Shown here piece after piece: positions 52,983-61,667 of a DNA stretch of 64,000 bases. Origin of the DNA: JAICJC01 sp963709425 (lineage in GTDB: Bacteria; Actinomycetota; Thermoleophilia; Gaiellales; JAICJC01); NCBI GenBank assembly GCA_963709425.1, contig CAVPWG010000002.1:248001-312000 (forward strand), in the 5' to 3' direction. Both the position numbers and the translations under genes were made by a program. The notes below the pieces were generated by a model. That model worked only from the letters and a program-made list of their open reading frames with translations, had not been told where the DNA came from and searched no databases. How positions within the stretch are numbered: position 1 is the first letter of the stretch; each line of letters opens with the position of its first letter.

Positions 52983-54523
52983 CCGGCCCTCTGGACGCGG
53001 TCGCGCGCGTCGTCGAAGTCCACCTCGGCGGGCGTCCGCTCGCGCGCGAGCTTGTGCTTGGCGACGCGCCCGGTCGGCGTGTGCGGGAGCTCGACCATGG
53101 CCTCGAGGTAGCGCGGCACCTTGAACGGGGTGAGCAGGGCGGCGGCCACCTGGCGGATGGCGGCCAGGTCGGCCGACCCGGGATCCGAGACGGCGACGAA
53201 GCCCTTGATCTCCTCCTCGGTCATCTCGGACGGGACGCCGACCACCGCCGCCTCCGTCACGTCGGGGTGCGCACAGAGCGCCTCCTCGATCTCGACCGGG
53301 GCAACGTTCTCCCCGCGGCGGCGGATGACCTCCTTCCGGCGGCCGACGAACGTGTACGTCCCGTCGGCGTTCCGGTGCACGAGATCGCCCGTGCGCAGCC
53401 AGCCCTCGGGACCGACGACCTCGGCCGTCTCCTCGGGCATGCCCCAGTAGCCCCGCATCACGGCCGGGTTTCGCAGCTCGAGCTCTCCGACCTCGCCGTC
53501 CGGCACCGGCCCGCCCTCGGCGATGACGCGAGCCTCGTTCACCGTTCCGAGCCGAGGGTGCTGGCGGACGGTTCCGAGAGTCCCGAACGGCCGTGTCCCG
53601 TGCGGCCAGATCATGCCGTAGGGCGACTCCGACAGCGCATACCCACAGACGATTCGTAGGCCAAATCGCTCTTCGATCTCGGTTTGACGGGCTTCTGAGG
53701 GTGCTGGACCCGTGTAACAGAGGCGAAGCGGCGTATCGGCATCGTCTTCGCGCTCGGGCTGACGCATCAGGATCTCGAGCATCGCGCCGATCGCGTTGAA
53801 CTCGGTGGCCCCATGGCGGCGGGCCGCGTCGAGGAAGCCGCTGGCCGAGAATCGCGGCAGAAGGACGAGCCCCGCGCGCGCCGCGACCGAGCCGAGCACC
53901 GAATAGGCGGGCGCGTTGATGTGAAAGAGCGGAAGCGATGTCATCAGCCGGTCGTCCGGGCCGAGCTCCATCCACCACGGGAAACCCTCTCCCGCCATCG
54001 CATAGGCCCGATGCGTCTGCGTGACGAGCTTCGATCGTCCCGTCGTCCCCGATGTCGGGATCAGCACCGCGGGGTCGTCGGGCCCCGGCCGCGGCGGGCG
54101 TGTGGCACCGGCGGGCTCGCTGTAGAGCGCTGCCACGTCGACAACCTCGCCGCCGGCCTCGCTCACGGCCGCCGGAGCATCGGCGTCGGTGACAACCAGC
54201 CGCGGCCGCACCTGGCGGACGAGGCCGGCCAGCTCGCTCTCGCCCGCGAGCGGGTTTACGGCGACGATGATGCCCCCTGCGTACGCCGTCCCGAGCCATG
54301 CCAGCAGGTACTCCGGCGTGTTGCGCGCGGTGGCGAGCACGAGGTCGCCAGGCCGGACGCCTCGGGCTGCCAGCGCTGCGGCTGCCCGCTCGACGAGCGA
54401 GTGGGCTTCCTCGAAGGTGAACGCGTTCCCGTCGGTATGCAGCCAGACCTTGGAAGGAGCGGCCGCGACGGCGTCGTCGAACAGATCGGGAATTGTGGAC
54501 GGCACGGGGGGCCCGGCCATCAT
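52979..54523 (-). CDS. AMP-forming acyl-CoA synthetase/ligase
   Basis: This is a 514-residue ANL-superfamily adenylating enzyme. The P-loop is LIPTSGTTGRSKLVTQTH, with YALSESPYG (A5), GWLRTGDLVH (A7), GRRKEVIRRRGENVAPVEIE (A8 hinge) and the catalytic Lys in TPTGRVAKHKLARE (A10). It activates a carboxylic acid to the CoA thioester. Similarity to crotonobetaine/carnitine-CoA ligases (RRRGENVAPVEIEEAL) is noticeable. ATG 54523 is used; ATG 54520 follows at once. Coupled to the citrate-synthase-like gene, the likely substrate is a di- or tricarboxylate, by inference. Confidence 0.9.
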   Translation of the reverse strand: MMAGPPVPSTIPDLFDDAVAAAPSKVWLHTDGNAFTFEEAHSLVERAAAALAARGVRPGDLVLATARNTPEYLLAWLGTAYAGGIIVAVNPLAGESELAGLVRQVRPRLVVTDADAPAAVSEAGGEVVDVAALYSEPAGATRPPRPGPDDPAVLIPTSGTTGRSKLVTQTHRAYAMAGEGFPWWMELGPDDRLMTSLPLFHINAPAYSVLGSVAARAGLVLLPRFSASGFLDAARRHGATEFNAIGAMLEILMRQPEREDDADTPLRLCYTGPAPSEARQTEIEERFGLRIVCGYALSESPYGMIWPHGTRPFGTLGTVRQHPRLGTVNEARVIAEGGPVPDGEVGELELRNPAVMRGYWGMPEETAEVVGPEGWLRTGDLVHRNADGTYTFVGRRKEVIRRRGENVAPVEIEEALCAHPDVTEAAVVGVPSEMTEEEIKGFVAVSDPGSADLAAIRQVAAALLTPFKVPRYLEAMVELPHTPTGRVAKHKLARERTPAEVDFDDARDRVQRAG

Positions 54524-54563
54524 CGCCGCCCGGCGGGTCACGGCGCAAACTTCGTTCAGGGGG

Positions 54564-54592
54564 GTGACGGCGGTGTCCGGACGCGGTAGACT
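54564..54592 (+). promoter_or_regulatory. Promoter: GTGACG -17- TAGACT
   Basis: A -35-like GTGACG (54564-54569) and -10 TAGACT (54587-54592) are separated by exactly 17 bases. A ribosome-binding site AGGTAGG and GTG 54615 follow, so this transcript has a short leader, unlike the ccr case with the same -10 hexamer. Confidence 0.6.
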
Positions 54593-54614
54593 CCCGGCGG
54601 GGGTCAGGTAGGAC

Positions 54615-55313
54615 GTGATCGAGCGACTGCTCATTGCAGTGGGAATTCTCGTGGTGAACGGGGCCGTGCTGGTCCTCGTCCTGCGTCTTCTCACCATGGT
54701 GGTGATCCGCCGGGTTCCGTCGCGGAGCGACGAGGCTGCGGCGGCTGTTCCGCTGGCGGCGCCTTCCGAGCGCGCGCCCGTCGTGCCTGAGCCCGAGCCT
54801 GCCGTGGTCGCGGCGGCTGCGGCGGCCGCCGTCTCGGAGCCGGTCGTCGCTGCCCGGGCTCGGCCCAGGCGCGGCGCCAACGGCCACCTGTACCGCATCC
54901 ACCACCATCGGATGCTCCTGGGCGTCCCGGTGTTGGCGGCGATCTTCGCCTCCGGCGCGTGGCTGGGGGACTGGGTCGGGGGTGGCAGCTCCGCCGACGC
55001 GGCCACCGTCACCGTGCACCTGAAGGGCCAGATCCTCCGCGTCGCCGGCGCGCCGGTGGCCGTGCGCGTGCCCGCGCAGACCGTGCACAGGAAGGGCCGC
55101 GTCATCACGGTCCCGGCGACGACCGTCCAGCTTCCGGGCTCGACGGAGACGGACACGGTCGTGAGCACGCTGAACGACACGGTGACCGACTCCACGTTCA
55201 TCACGACCACGCTGACCGTCCCGACGACGGTCACCGACACGACGACCGACACGACGACGGTCACCGAGACGACGACGATCTCGACGGCGACCACGTCGGC
55301 GCCGACGACCTAG
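54615..55313 (+). CDS. Two-helix membrane protein with threonine-rich tail, function unknown
   Basis: This protein has 232 residues. A first hydrophobic helix (LLIAVGILVVNGAVLVLVL) is followed by an alanine/proline/glutamate-rich linker, a basic segment (RARPRRGANGHLYRIHHHR), a second helix (MLLGVPVLAAIFASGAW) and an exported domain. That domain ends in a low-complexity Thr/Val/Asp tail (TTVTDTTTDTTTVTETTT) that may be glycosylated or span the wall. GTG 54615 follows AGGTAGGAC. I do not recognise a family. Confidence 0.7.
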   Translation: MIERLLIAVGILVVNGAVLVLVLRLLTMVVIRRVPSRSDEAAAAVPLAAPSERAPVVPEPEPAVVAAAAAAAVSEPVVAARARPRRGANGHLYRIHHHRMLLGVPVLAAIFASGAWLGDWVGGGSSADAATVTVHLKGQILRVAGAPVAVRVPAQTVHRKGRVITVPATTVQLPGSTETDTVVSTLNDTVTDSTFITTTLTVPTTVTDTTTDTTTVTETTTISTATTSAPTT

Positions 55314-55316
55314 TCG

Positions 55317-56063
55317 CTACAGCCGGCCGGCCTCGATGATCCGGCGCAGGAACTCCTGTGTGCGCGGCTCGGTCGGCTCCGTGAAGATGCGCTCCGGCGG
55401 GCCCTGCTCCAGGATCCGGCCTCGGTCGAGGAAGCACACGCGGTCGGCGATCTCGCGTGCGAACGCCATCTCGTGCGTGGCGATGAGCATCGTCATCCCG
55501 CCCGCCGCCAGGTCGCGAATGACCCCGAGGACCTCGCCCACGAGCGCGGGGTCGAGCGCGCTCGTCACCTCGTCGAGGAGCATGATGTCGGGCTCCATCG
55601 CCAGTGCCCGCACGATCGCCACGCGCTGCTGCTGACCTCCCGAGAGCCGGTCGGGGTACTCGTCGCGCTTGTCGGCGAGCCCGAACCGGCCCAGAAGCTG
55701 ATCCGCACGTGCGTTTGCGTCGTTCCGGCTCATCCGAAGCGCCTTTCGGGGCGCGAGCGTGACGTTTTCGAGCACGCTCATGTGCGGAAACAGGTTGAAC
55801 GCCTGGAACACGATCCCGATCCGGCGCCTGATCCGATCCCGGTCGACCCCGGCGGCGGTGATGTCCTCGCCGTGGATCACGACGCGCCCCGTGTTGACGG
55901 GCTCGAGCAGGTTCACGCAGCGGAGCAGGGTGGATTTGCCCGATCCCGACGCGCCGATGAGGCACAGGACCTCGTGCTCGGCAACCTCGAGGTCGATCCC
56001 CGAGAGCACCTCGAGCTTGCCGAACGACTTCACGACGCCCTCCAGGGCGACAGCCGCCGCCAT
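55317..56063 (-). CDS. Polar amino acid ABC importer, ATP-binding protein
   Basis: This 248-residue GlnQ/HisP-type ATPase has Walker A GASGSGKST (residues 37-45), Q loop FQAFNLFPHM, signature RLSGGQQQRVAI, Walker B IMLLDEVTSALDP and switch ATHEMAFAREIADRV. It energises uptake of a polar amino acid. It overlaps the permease stop by one base (TGATG). Gene order on the minus strand is binding protein, permease, ATPase. Confidence 0.94.
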   Translation of the reverse strand: MAAAVALEGVVKSFGKLEVLSGIDLEVAEHEVLCLIGASGSGKSTLLRCVNLLEPVNTGRVVIHGEDITAAGVDRDRIRRRIGIVFQAFNLFPHMSVLENVTLAPRKALRMSRNDANARADQLLGRFGLADKRDEYPDRLSGGQQQRVAIVRALAMEPDIMLLDEVTSALDPALVGEVLGVIRDLAAGGMTMLIATHEMAFAREIADRVCFLDRGRILEQGPPERIFTEPTEPRTQEFLRRIIEAGRL

Positions 56064-56929
56064 CACGCGTCTCCGCCGGCCAGGAACCGGCGCCGATCGC
56101 GCTCGATCAGGTAATCCGTGAGCCGAGCCAGCGGGATCGTGAGCATCAGGAAGAGCAGCGAGGCGTCCAAATAGGGCGTGAAGTTGAAGTTGGCCGCCTC
56201 GGCGATCTGGGCCTGGCGAAACGCCTCGACGGGGCCGACGACCGCAACGAGCGCCGTGTCCTTCTGAAGGCCGATGAAGTCGTTCAGGAGCGGCGGGATC
56301 ACGCGCCGAACGGCCTGTGGCAGGACGACGTGCCGGAGGGCCTGCCATCGTGAGAGGCCGAGCGATCGCGCGGCCGCCTCCTGGCTGGGGTGCACGGACT
56401 GGATCCCGGCCCGGTACACCTCGGCGACGTAGGCCGAGTAGACGAGGGTGAGCGCCACGATCGACCACAGCGTTGCCGATCGGTACCAGTCCGCGTCGGA
56501 GAGCAGGAGCGCCGGGATCCCGAACGCCAGCATGTAGACCACCATGATGGTCGGCAGGCCGCGAAAGACGTCGGTGTAGATGATCGCGAGCACGCGGAGC
56601 GGGAAGAAGACCGGCCCGGGGAGGCTCCGGATCACCGCAATTCCGAGCGCAAAGACCAGGATCAGCACCTCGGCGATGCAGAAGATCTTGATGTTCAGGG
56701 CGAACGCCCGCGCGATTTCCGGAAACGAGCTCCGAAACAGGGCGCCGTCCAGGAATTCCGCTTTGAACGCGTCCCATCCGGGCGACGTGACCACCAGGAC
56801 GGCGAGCGCCGTGAAGACCACGACGGTGCTCGCGAGCGCCGTGGCCACAGCCCGCGCGTCGCGGGAGCCGGGGAGGCGCCGCCGCGGGGCTACTGCAGCG
56901 TCGGGGCCTTGGCGGCCTGGCTCAGCCAC
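56063..56929 (-). CDS. Polar amino acid ABC importer, permease (HisM/GlnP type)
   Basis: This 288-residue membrane protein has five to six helices and the EAA loop that contacts the ATPase: QEAAARSLGLSRWQALRHVVLPQAVRRVIPPL, given here only for its core EAAARSLG. An N-terminal helix near 30-50 extends beyond the minimal permease. GTG 56929 overlaps the binding-protein gene by 40 bases, so a later start is possible. It forms the channel of the importer. Confidence 0.9.
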   Translation of the reverse strand: MAEPGRQGPDAAVAPRRRLPGSRDARAVATALASTVVVFTALAVLVVTSPGWDAFKAEFLDGALFRSSFPEIARAFALNIKIFCIAEVLILVFALGIAVIRSLPGPVFFPLRVLAIIYTDVFRGLPTIMVVYMLAFGIPALLLSDADWYRSATLWSIVALTLVYSAYVAEVYRAGIQSVHPSQEAAARSLGLSRWQALRHVVLPQAVRRVIPPLLNDFIGLQKDTALVAVVGPVEAFRQAQIAEAANFNFTPYLDASLLFLMLTIPLARLTDYLIERDRRRFLAGGDA

Positions 56930-57779
56930 CGATCCTGAATCTTGGCCAGCGTTCCGTCGGCGCGGAGGGCCGACAGTGCGCCGTTCACGCAGGCGGTCAT
57001 CGGGCTGGCCTTCGCGAGCACCATGCTGAAGTGCTCCTTGCCCGCGCTCGCCGGCAGGACTCCGACGATCGTCCCGTTCGAGAGCTGGACGTTCGCCATG
57101 TAGTACGCGGTCGGGAAATCGACGACCAGGCCGTCGATCTGCTTGTTCTTGAGCGCCTGGAGCGCCGCGTTCAGCGAATTGAACGTCTGAACGTCCGAAT
57201 CGGGCTGAATAACGCTGTTCGTGAGGTCATAGCTCGTCGTCCCGATCTGCGCGCCGTAGGTGAAGGGCTTCAGGGCGGCGACCGACGTCGCCTTGGAGAT
57301 GTCGGTGCCCTGGAGCGCGACGACCGCCTGCTGCTCGTCGTAGTAGGAGTCCGAGAGGTCGGCTCCCTTTGCGCGTTCCGGCGTGTACGACACCTGCGCC
57401 AGGTAGAAGTCGAAATTCTTGGTCCCGGCTTGTAGGAGTTGTTGAACGGTACGGCTACCCAGTTCACCTGGTCCTTGCTGAACCCGAGCTGCTGCGCCAC
57501 GGCGTAGGCGGTCGCATCCTCGAACCCCTGGTCGTTGTAGGGGTCGTGGTTGAACTGGCCGGTCCACTCGTGGCCCGTCGGGCCCTGGAAGAAGGGGTCG
57601 AAGGCCGGGTTGTCCGTCCCGATCGTTAGCTGACCGGGCGTGACAAGCGTCAAATTTGACTTGGCGCACGGATTTGCGGCCGTGCTTCCGGCGGGACTCG
57701 CAGTCGTCCCGCTGGAAGAGCCGCAGGCAGCCGCCAAAACCGTCGCGGCAACCGCCAGTGCGAAGGCGCGAATTCGCAT
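56890..57779 (-). CDS. Amino acid ABC importer, solute-binding lipoprotein family 3 (one apparent frameshift)
   Basis: This binding protein has about 296 residues. The lipobox VLAAAC places the acylated cysteine at residue 19, anchoring it outside the membrane. The ligand-binding start LTIGTDNPAFDPFF is typical of SBP family 3. Near 57428 one base appears missing, after which the protein continues NFDFYLAQVSYTPERAKGAD, DGLVVDFPTAYYMA and LRADGTLAKIQDRWL. The ligand is unknown. The long lead region between lobe 1 strands (GPTGHEWTGQFNHDPY) is unusual for glutamine or histidine binders. It is the first gene of the transporter operon. Confidence 0.88.
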
Positions 57780-57922
57780 GGTCGCGGGAGCCTACACGAC
57801 CGTCCCCCGAAAGGGGCACGATCGCGCTACCGGAGCGGGATGAGACCCCTTCCCCCAATTGGGGGAGGCGGTGAGGGGGCGTGCGCGGATAGAGTCTCGG
57901 CCATCATGAGAAGGGGCAGACC

Positions 57923-60316
57923 ATGCGCTGGGGCGAGCCGACCAGACTCCCGCCTTTAAGGCGCGGTCGCGGACTTGCCGCGGCAGCCCTCCTGACGGTT
58001 GGGCTCGTCGCGGCGTACGCAATTCTCGCCGTGCTCTCGCTGACATCCGTGGCCCCGTCCTTCCTCGACGGCGTTCCGACCTCGATCGGAGACCTCGGCA
58101 AGCCTGGGGCCGTCCCGGCCGTGCCGCGCGAAGTCCAGGACTACGTTGCCTCGCCACCCACGGCGCCTGACCTGACGGCGCTGGTCGTCAACCTCGGCGT
58201 CGGTGTCGGCACGTCCGAGCCGCTCAGCGACACCTTCGATCTCCGGAACACCGCTGTCACGCCGGTGGACATCTCGCTCAATGTCACCGGCGCGCTGGGC
58301 GTGCGGGCGGCATTCCCTGACAACAGCTCGACCGAGCGGCTGCCCGGAGGCACGAAGACCCGCGTCACCGTGACGTCGAACCCGATGCACGCTGGCCCGC
58401 TGGACGGCGGCCGGGTCGTGATCTCGATCGCCGGCGTCGCGAAGCCGCTCACGGTGCGGCTCTCCGGCGCCCAGGCGCCGCTTCCGCCTGGGGCGGTCAC
58501 CGCCACGCCGCAGGCCGGCGGAGCCGTGCACGTGACGTGGCCCGCGTCGCCGTCGACGGGCGTCGCCGGGTATGAGGTCGACCGGCGCGTGCCGGGCGGC
58601 CCCTGGCAGACGCTCGATGCCTCCGCCCCGGCAGGCGGGATCGTCGACCAGACGGGCCCCGACGGGCAGACCGTCGACTACCGCGTCAGCGCAATCACCG
58701 CAGGCGTCCAGCCCGCCCTTCTGAGCATTCCCGGAGCGCCTGGGAGCGCCGTGCCGGATGCCACCGCACCGGGTCAGCCCCTTGGCGTCACTCCCCAGCC
58801 CTATATCAACATCGCCAACGAGAACTCCGTCCCCGTCAGGGTCGACCTGCCCCCGACCTCGTCGCCGACGGATGTTGTGAGCGTCACGCTCACGGACATG
58901 GCGGGCGACACGGCCACCGAGACTACTTCTGGTGGCCAGTCGCCCGCCGTGGTTATCGTCGATGCGAGCGGCCTGGACGACGGGAAGATCACGTCGCAGG
59001 CGACTGTGACCGACGCGGTTGGGAACTCGACGCTCTTCGATGGCACAGCGACGTTCAAGGACACACAGGCGCCAGAGCCGCCAACCGAGGTTCATGGCCC
59101 GCCCGAGGAGGTCGTGAACGGCGACGAGGCCGCCTCGGTGCCGGTGACCGTGCACGTGGCCGATCCCGACGCGATCGCGCGGATCCACGTCCAGCTCACC
59201 GCCGGCGACGAGACGGCCGACGCGTCCGGCGACGTCATGGGCTTCGCGACGACGCTCGACGTCGATGCCGGCAAGCTGCCCGACGGCCCACTCACCGTGT
59301 CGGCGTGGACGGTCGACGAGGCTGGAAACCCCTCGAGCCCGGCCGAAGGCGGCACGATTACGAAGGACACCTCGGCTCCTGACAACTCGGCCGACATCCG
59401 CGTTGCGGGCGGCGACCAGAACCCCGACGGCTACGTGAACGCGGCGTCTGCCGCAGCGGTCACCGTCATCGTCCGGTTTCCGCTGGCCACCGATGCCGAC
59501 GACAGCGTCGTCATCTCGGTCGGCGGCCAGCGCGTCCGTCGCGACGGCGGGGATTATCGATACGTCGTGGGGCCGCTCGACCTGAGCGATCGCCCCGACG
59601 GGCCGCTGCCGCTCGCCGTGACGGTCACCGATCCTGCCGGGAACTCCAGCACGTCGACCGACAGCGCGACGAAGGACACGGTCGCACCCGAGGCGCCGAC
59701 GTCGTTCACGGTGCCCGAGAGCGCCGACAACGGCGCCGGCGTCGTGAACTCGTTCAACCAGTCGGCCGCGGTCTTCCAGGCCACGTTCCCGGAGGGCACG
59801 GAGTCTTCCGACACGCTGACGGCGAGCGTGAACGGCGTCGACCTGGGCGCCAAGGTCGGCGGCTCGATCGCAGTCGCATGGCAGGCCGACGTCAGCCAGA
59901 TGCCCGACGGCCAGCTCGATCTGCACGGCACGATCACCGATGCGGCCGGGAACACGACCGACTTCACGGGCCGCGCGGTGAAGGAAACCCAGCTTCCGCC
60001 GCCGCCGGTCGCCGCCCACGTGATCGGCGCCTGCCGTCCGAACACCATCACGCCGGCGACGGCAAACGACGTGGCCGTTCAGGTCGTGTTACCGGACGCC
60101 CCGGGCCTGTCGGGCACGGTCACCGTCACGCTCACCGACTCCGCCGGTCACACCGCGTCGGGCTCGGCGTGGGGCGGCCCTGGAATCGTGGTTGTCCACG
60201 GGATCGATGCCGGCTCGTTCGTCCCCGGGCACGTCCATGTCGCGGTCTCGGTGACCGATTCCGCCGGCAACGCGTCGACGTTCGACGGGACGACGGCCGT
60301 TCTCACCGACGAGTGA
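57923..60316 (+). CDS. Large secreted or surface protein with Ig-like repeats
   Basis: This protein has 797 residues. The N-terminal basic segment and hydrophobic helix (LAAAALLTVGLVAAYAILAVL) is a signal anchor. A proline-rich linker and a fibronectin-III-like domain (VHVTWPASPSTGVAGYEVDR) follow. At least five repeats of about 80-100 residues then come, each ending in a signature such as DAVGNSTLFDGTATFKDT, DEAGNPSS, DPAGNSSTSTDSATKDT or DAAGNTTDFTGRAVK, as in bacterial Ig-like adhesins and wall proteins. AAGGGG precedes ATG 57923. A surface adhesion or scaffolding role is inferred. There is no sortase motif. Confidence 0.8.
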   Translation: MRWGEPTRLPPLRRGRGLAAAALLTVGLVAAYAILAVLSLTSVAPSFLDGVPTSIGDLGKPGAVPAVPREVQDYVASPPTAPDLTALVVNLGVGVGTSEPLSDTFDLRNTAVTPVDISLNVTGALGVRAAFPDNSSTERLPGGTKTRVTVTSNPMHAGPLDGGRVVISIAGVAKPLTVRLSGAQAPLPPGAVTATPQAGGAVHVTWPASPSTGVAGYEVDRRVPGGPWQTLDASAPAGGIVDQTGPDGQTVDYRVSAITAGVQPALLSIPGAPGSAVPDATAPGQPLGVTPQPYINIANENSVPVRVDLPPTSSPTDVVSVTLTDMAGDTATETTSGGQSPAVVIVDASGLDDGKITSQATVTDAVGNSTLFDGTATFKDTQAPEPPTEVHGPPEEVVNGDEAASVPVTVHVADPDAIARIHVQLTAGDETADASGDVMGFATTLDVDAGKLPDGPLTVSAWTVDEAGNPSSPAEGGTITKDTSAPDNSADIRVAGGDQNPDGYVNAASAAAVTVIVRFPLATDADDSVVISVGGQRVRRDGGDYRYVVGPLDLSDRPDGPLPLAVTVTDPAGNSSTSTDSATKDTVAPEAPTSFTVPESADNGAGVVNSFNQSAAVFQATFPEGTESSDTLTASVNGVDLGAKVGGSIAVAWQADVSQMPDGQLDLHGTITDAAGNTTDFTGRAVKETQLPPPPVAAHVIGACRPNTITPATANDVAVQVVLPDAPGLSGTVTVTLTDSAGHTASGSAWGGPGIVVVHGIDAGSFVPGHVHVAVSVTDSAGNASTFDGTTAVLTDE

Positions 60317-60321
60317 GGCGG

Positions 60322-60350
60322 CCGGTGCCGGGCTCGATGCCCGGCACCGG
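60322..60350. terminator. Strong hairpin between convergent genes
   Basis: CCGGTGCCGGGC (60322-60333) pairs perfectly with GCCCGGCACCGG (60339-60350) around a five-base TCGAT loop. It starts six bases after the Ig-like gene stop and ends 15 bases before the convergent lipoprotein gene stop. It probably acts as a terminator for both, although no T-run follows. Confidence 0.75.
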
Positions 60351-60364
60351 TGGCTCTCGCAGCG

Positions 60365-61372
60365 TCAGCCCTCGCTGGAGGGCGACGCCTCCGACGAGCT
60401 CCGCGGCCGCAGTTGCGGAGCGAGCGGAGCGAGGCGGCGGCCCACGAGCACGGCGATCAGCAGGAGGATCGAGATCGGCAGGACCAGCCCGGCGCCGACG
60501 ATAACGCTGGTGACGACCGCCTGGGCGGCGCCGAGCGACTGCGCCCCGGCCTTCCAGAACGCGCTCGCGTGCTGCGGAGGCGCCGGCTTCTTGCCGGCCT
60601 CGTGCAGCGCCACGGTGATCGTCGACATCGACGTGCGGTTCTGAAGGTAGAGCATGCGGCCCTGGACGTCCTCGATCTGGAATTCGACCTGCTGGAGGTA
60701 GTTCTCGACCCGGATCGACTCCGAGATCGTCTGGGCACGGTCCATGAGCCGCAGGAGCACCTTCTCCTGCGCCTCCAGGTTCACGAGCCGGGCGCGAAGG
60801 TCGACGAACTCCTGGCTCACGTCCTGCCCGGTGACGCTCTCGGCGGTCACATGGACATGGGCGACCGCCTCGATCGCGTCCATCGCCTGCCGGAAGCTCC
60901 GGGCCGGCACGCGGATCGTGATCCGCCCGTTGTGGATCCTCGATCCGCTGGTCGAGCTCTGGGTCTCATAGCCGCCCAGATCCCCGGCAACCTTCCTGAT
61001 CGCCGCTCGTGTCTGGCCGAACTGCCCGTGATCGACCCGCAGCCGGACGTCGGCGGTCTTGATGACGGCCGACCGGAGCGCGGGAAGGCTCAAAGGATCA
61101 CCGGCCAGCTTGCCGCCGCCGGCGGCCGCACCGACGTCCTGGGCTCCGCTGAACGGCTCGGCCGCGTCGCGTGAGACGGCTCCGAGCGCGGTGCTCGGGG
61201 CGAGCGCCACCCCTCCGCCGGACGCGGAGGCGTGCGCGACCGGGGTCGCACCTCCCGAAGCCCCGCCGCCTGACGCCGCACCGCCGCCCGAGCAGCCCGC
61301 AGCCGCTCCTGCAAGGCCTGACACGACGATCAACGTCGCCGGAACCCATATCAACCGCCGTGGTCTGCTCAT
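60365..61372 (-). CDS. DUF4349 lipoprotein
   Basis: This membrane-associated protein has 335 residues. The signal peptide ends in a lipobox-like AGAAAGC. A glycine/serine/alanine linker and the DUF4349 domain follow: IKTADVRLRVDHGQFGQTRA, GGYETQSSTSG, ITIRVPARSFRQAMDAI, DVSQEFVDLRARLVNLEAQE. A coiled coil (about 205-265) and one C-terminal helix (VILPISILLLIAVLVG-like) complete it. The topology resembles mechanosensing or wall-spanning proteins; the function is not known. It faces the Ig-like protein gene convergently. Confidence 0.9.
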   Translation of the reverse strand: MSRPRRLIWVPATLIVVSGLAGAAAGCSGGGAASGGGASGGATPVAHASASGGGVALAPSTALGAVSRDAAEPFSGAQDVGAAAGGGKLAGDPLSLPALRSAVIKTADVRLRVDHGQFGQTRAAIRKVAGDLGGYETQSSTSGSRIHNGRITIRVPARSFRQAMDAIEAVAHVHVTAESVTGQDVSQEFVDLRARLVNLEAQEKVLLRLMDRAQTISESIRVENYLQQVEFQIEDVQGRMLYLQNRTSMSTITVALHEAGKKPAPPQHASAFWKAGAQSLGAAQAVVTSVIVGAGLVLPISILLLIAVLVGRRLAPLAPQLRPRSSSEASPSSEG

Positions 61373-61526
61373 CGAAACCCTCCGTAGTGGTCGATGGTGA
61401 GACAGGCTCGAGCGGCACGTGGTTCCCGAATCCAGTGGCGGCGTTGCGGCGTATTTTCGTTTTCCCGTGAGCCCGGAACGCCACTACACGTAGCCGGTGG
61501 CGACGGAGACGCTGCCTGCCGCCCAG

Positions 61527-61663
61527 GAAGGGCGAGCGGCCACAGTGGGTGTTCTGGGGCCGCGACGATCGACGGCATCACCGAGCCGGATCTGTACCGC
61601 TTCCACTACACGTCGGATCAGCAGGGCGGCGTCCTGCTCGTGTTCGATCCGATCGCCCAGTAG
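61527..61663 (+). pseudogene. Possible small protein with a frame break
   Basis: One frame ends DGITEPDLYRFHYTSDQQGG and VLLVFDPIAQ with a stop at 61663, and the adjacent frame just upstream carries ERPQWVFWG. They could be two halves of one short protein separated by an indel near 61560. No start or family is clear. It lies five bases before the next ORF. Confidence 0.25.
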
Positions 61664-61667
61664 CCGG

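Noticed and set aside
52059..55088. Giant minus-strand ORF covering ligase and citrate-synthase-like genes
   Set aside because: Arginine/glycine/proline-rich reading of real genes in the wrong frame, typical of 70 percent G+C DNA.
57956..60019. Long ORF antisense to the Ig-like repeat protein
   Set aside because: Composition is dominated by R, G, A and D with no motif. The plus strand has signal peptide, ribosome-binding site and repeats.
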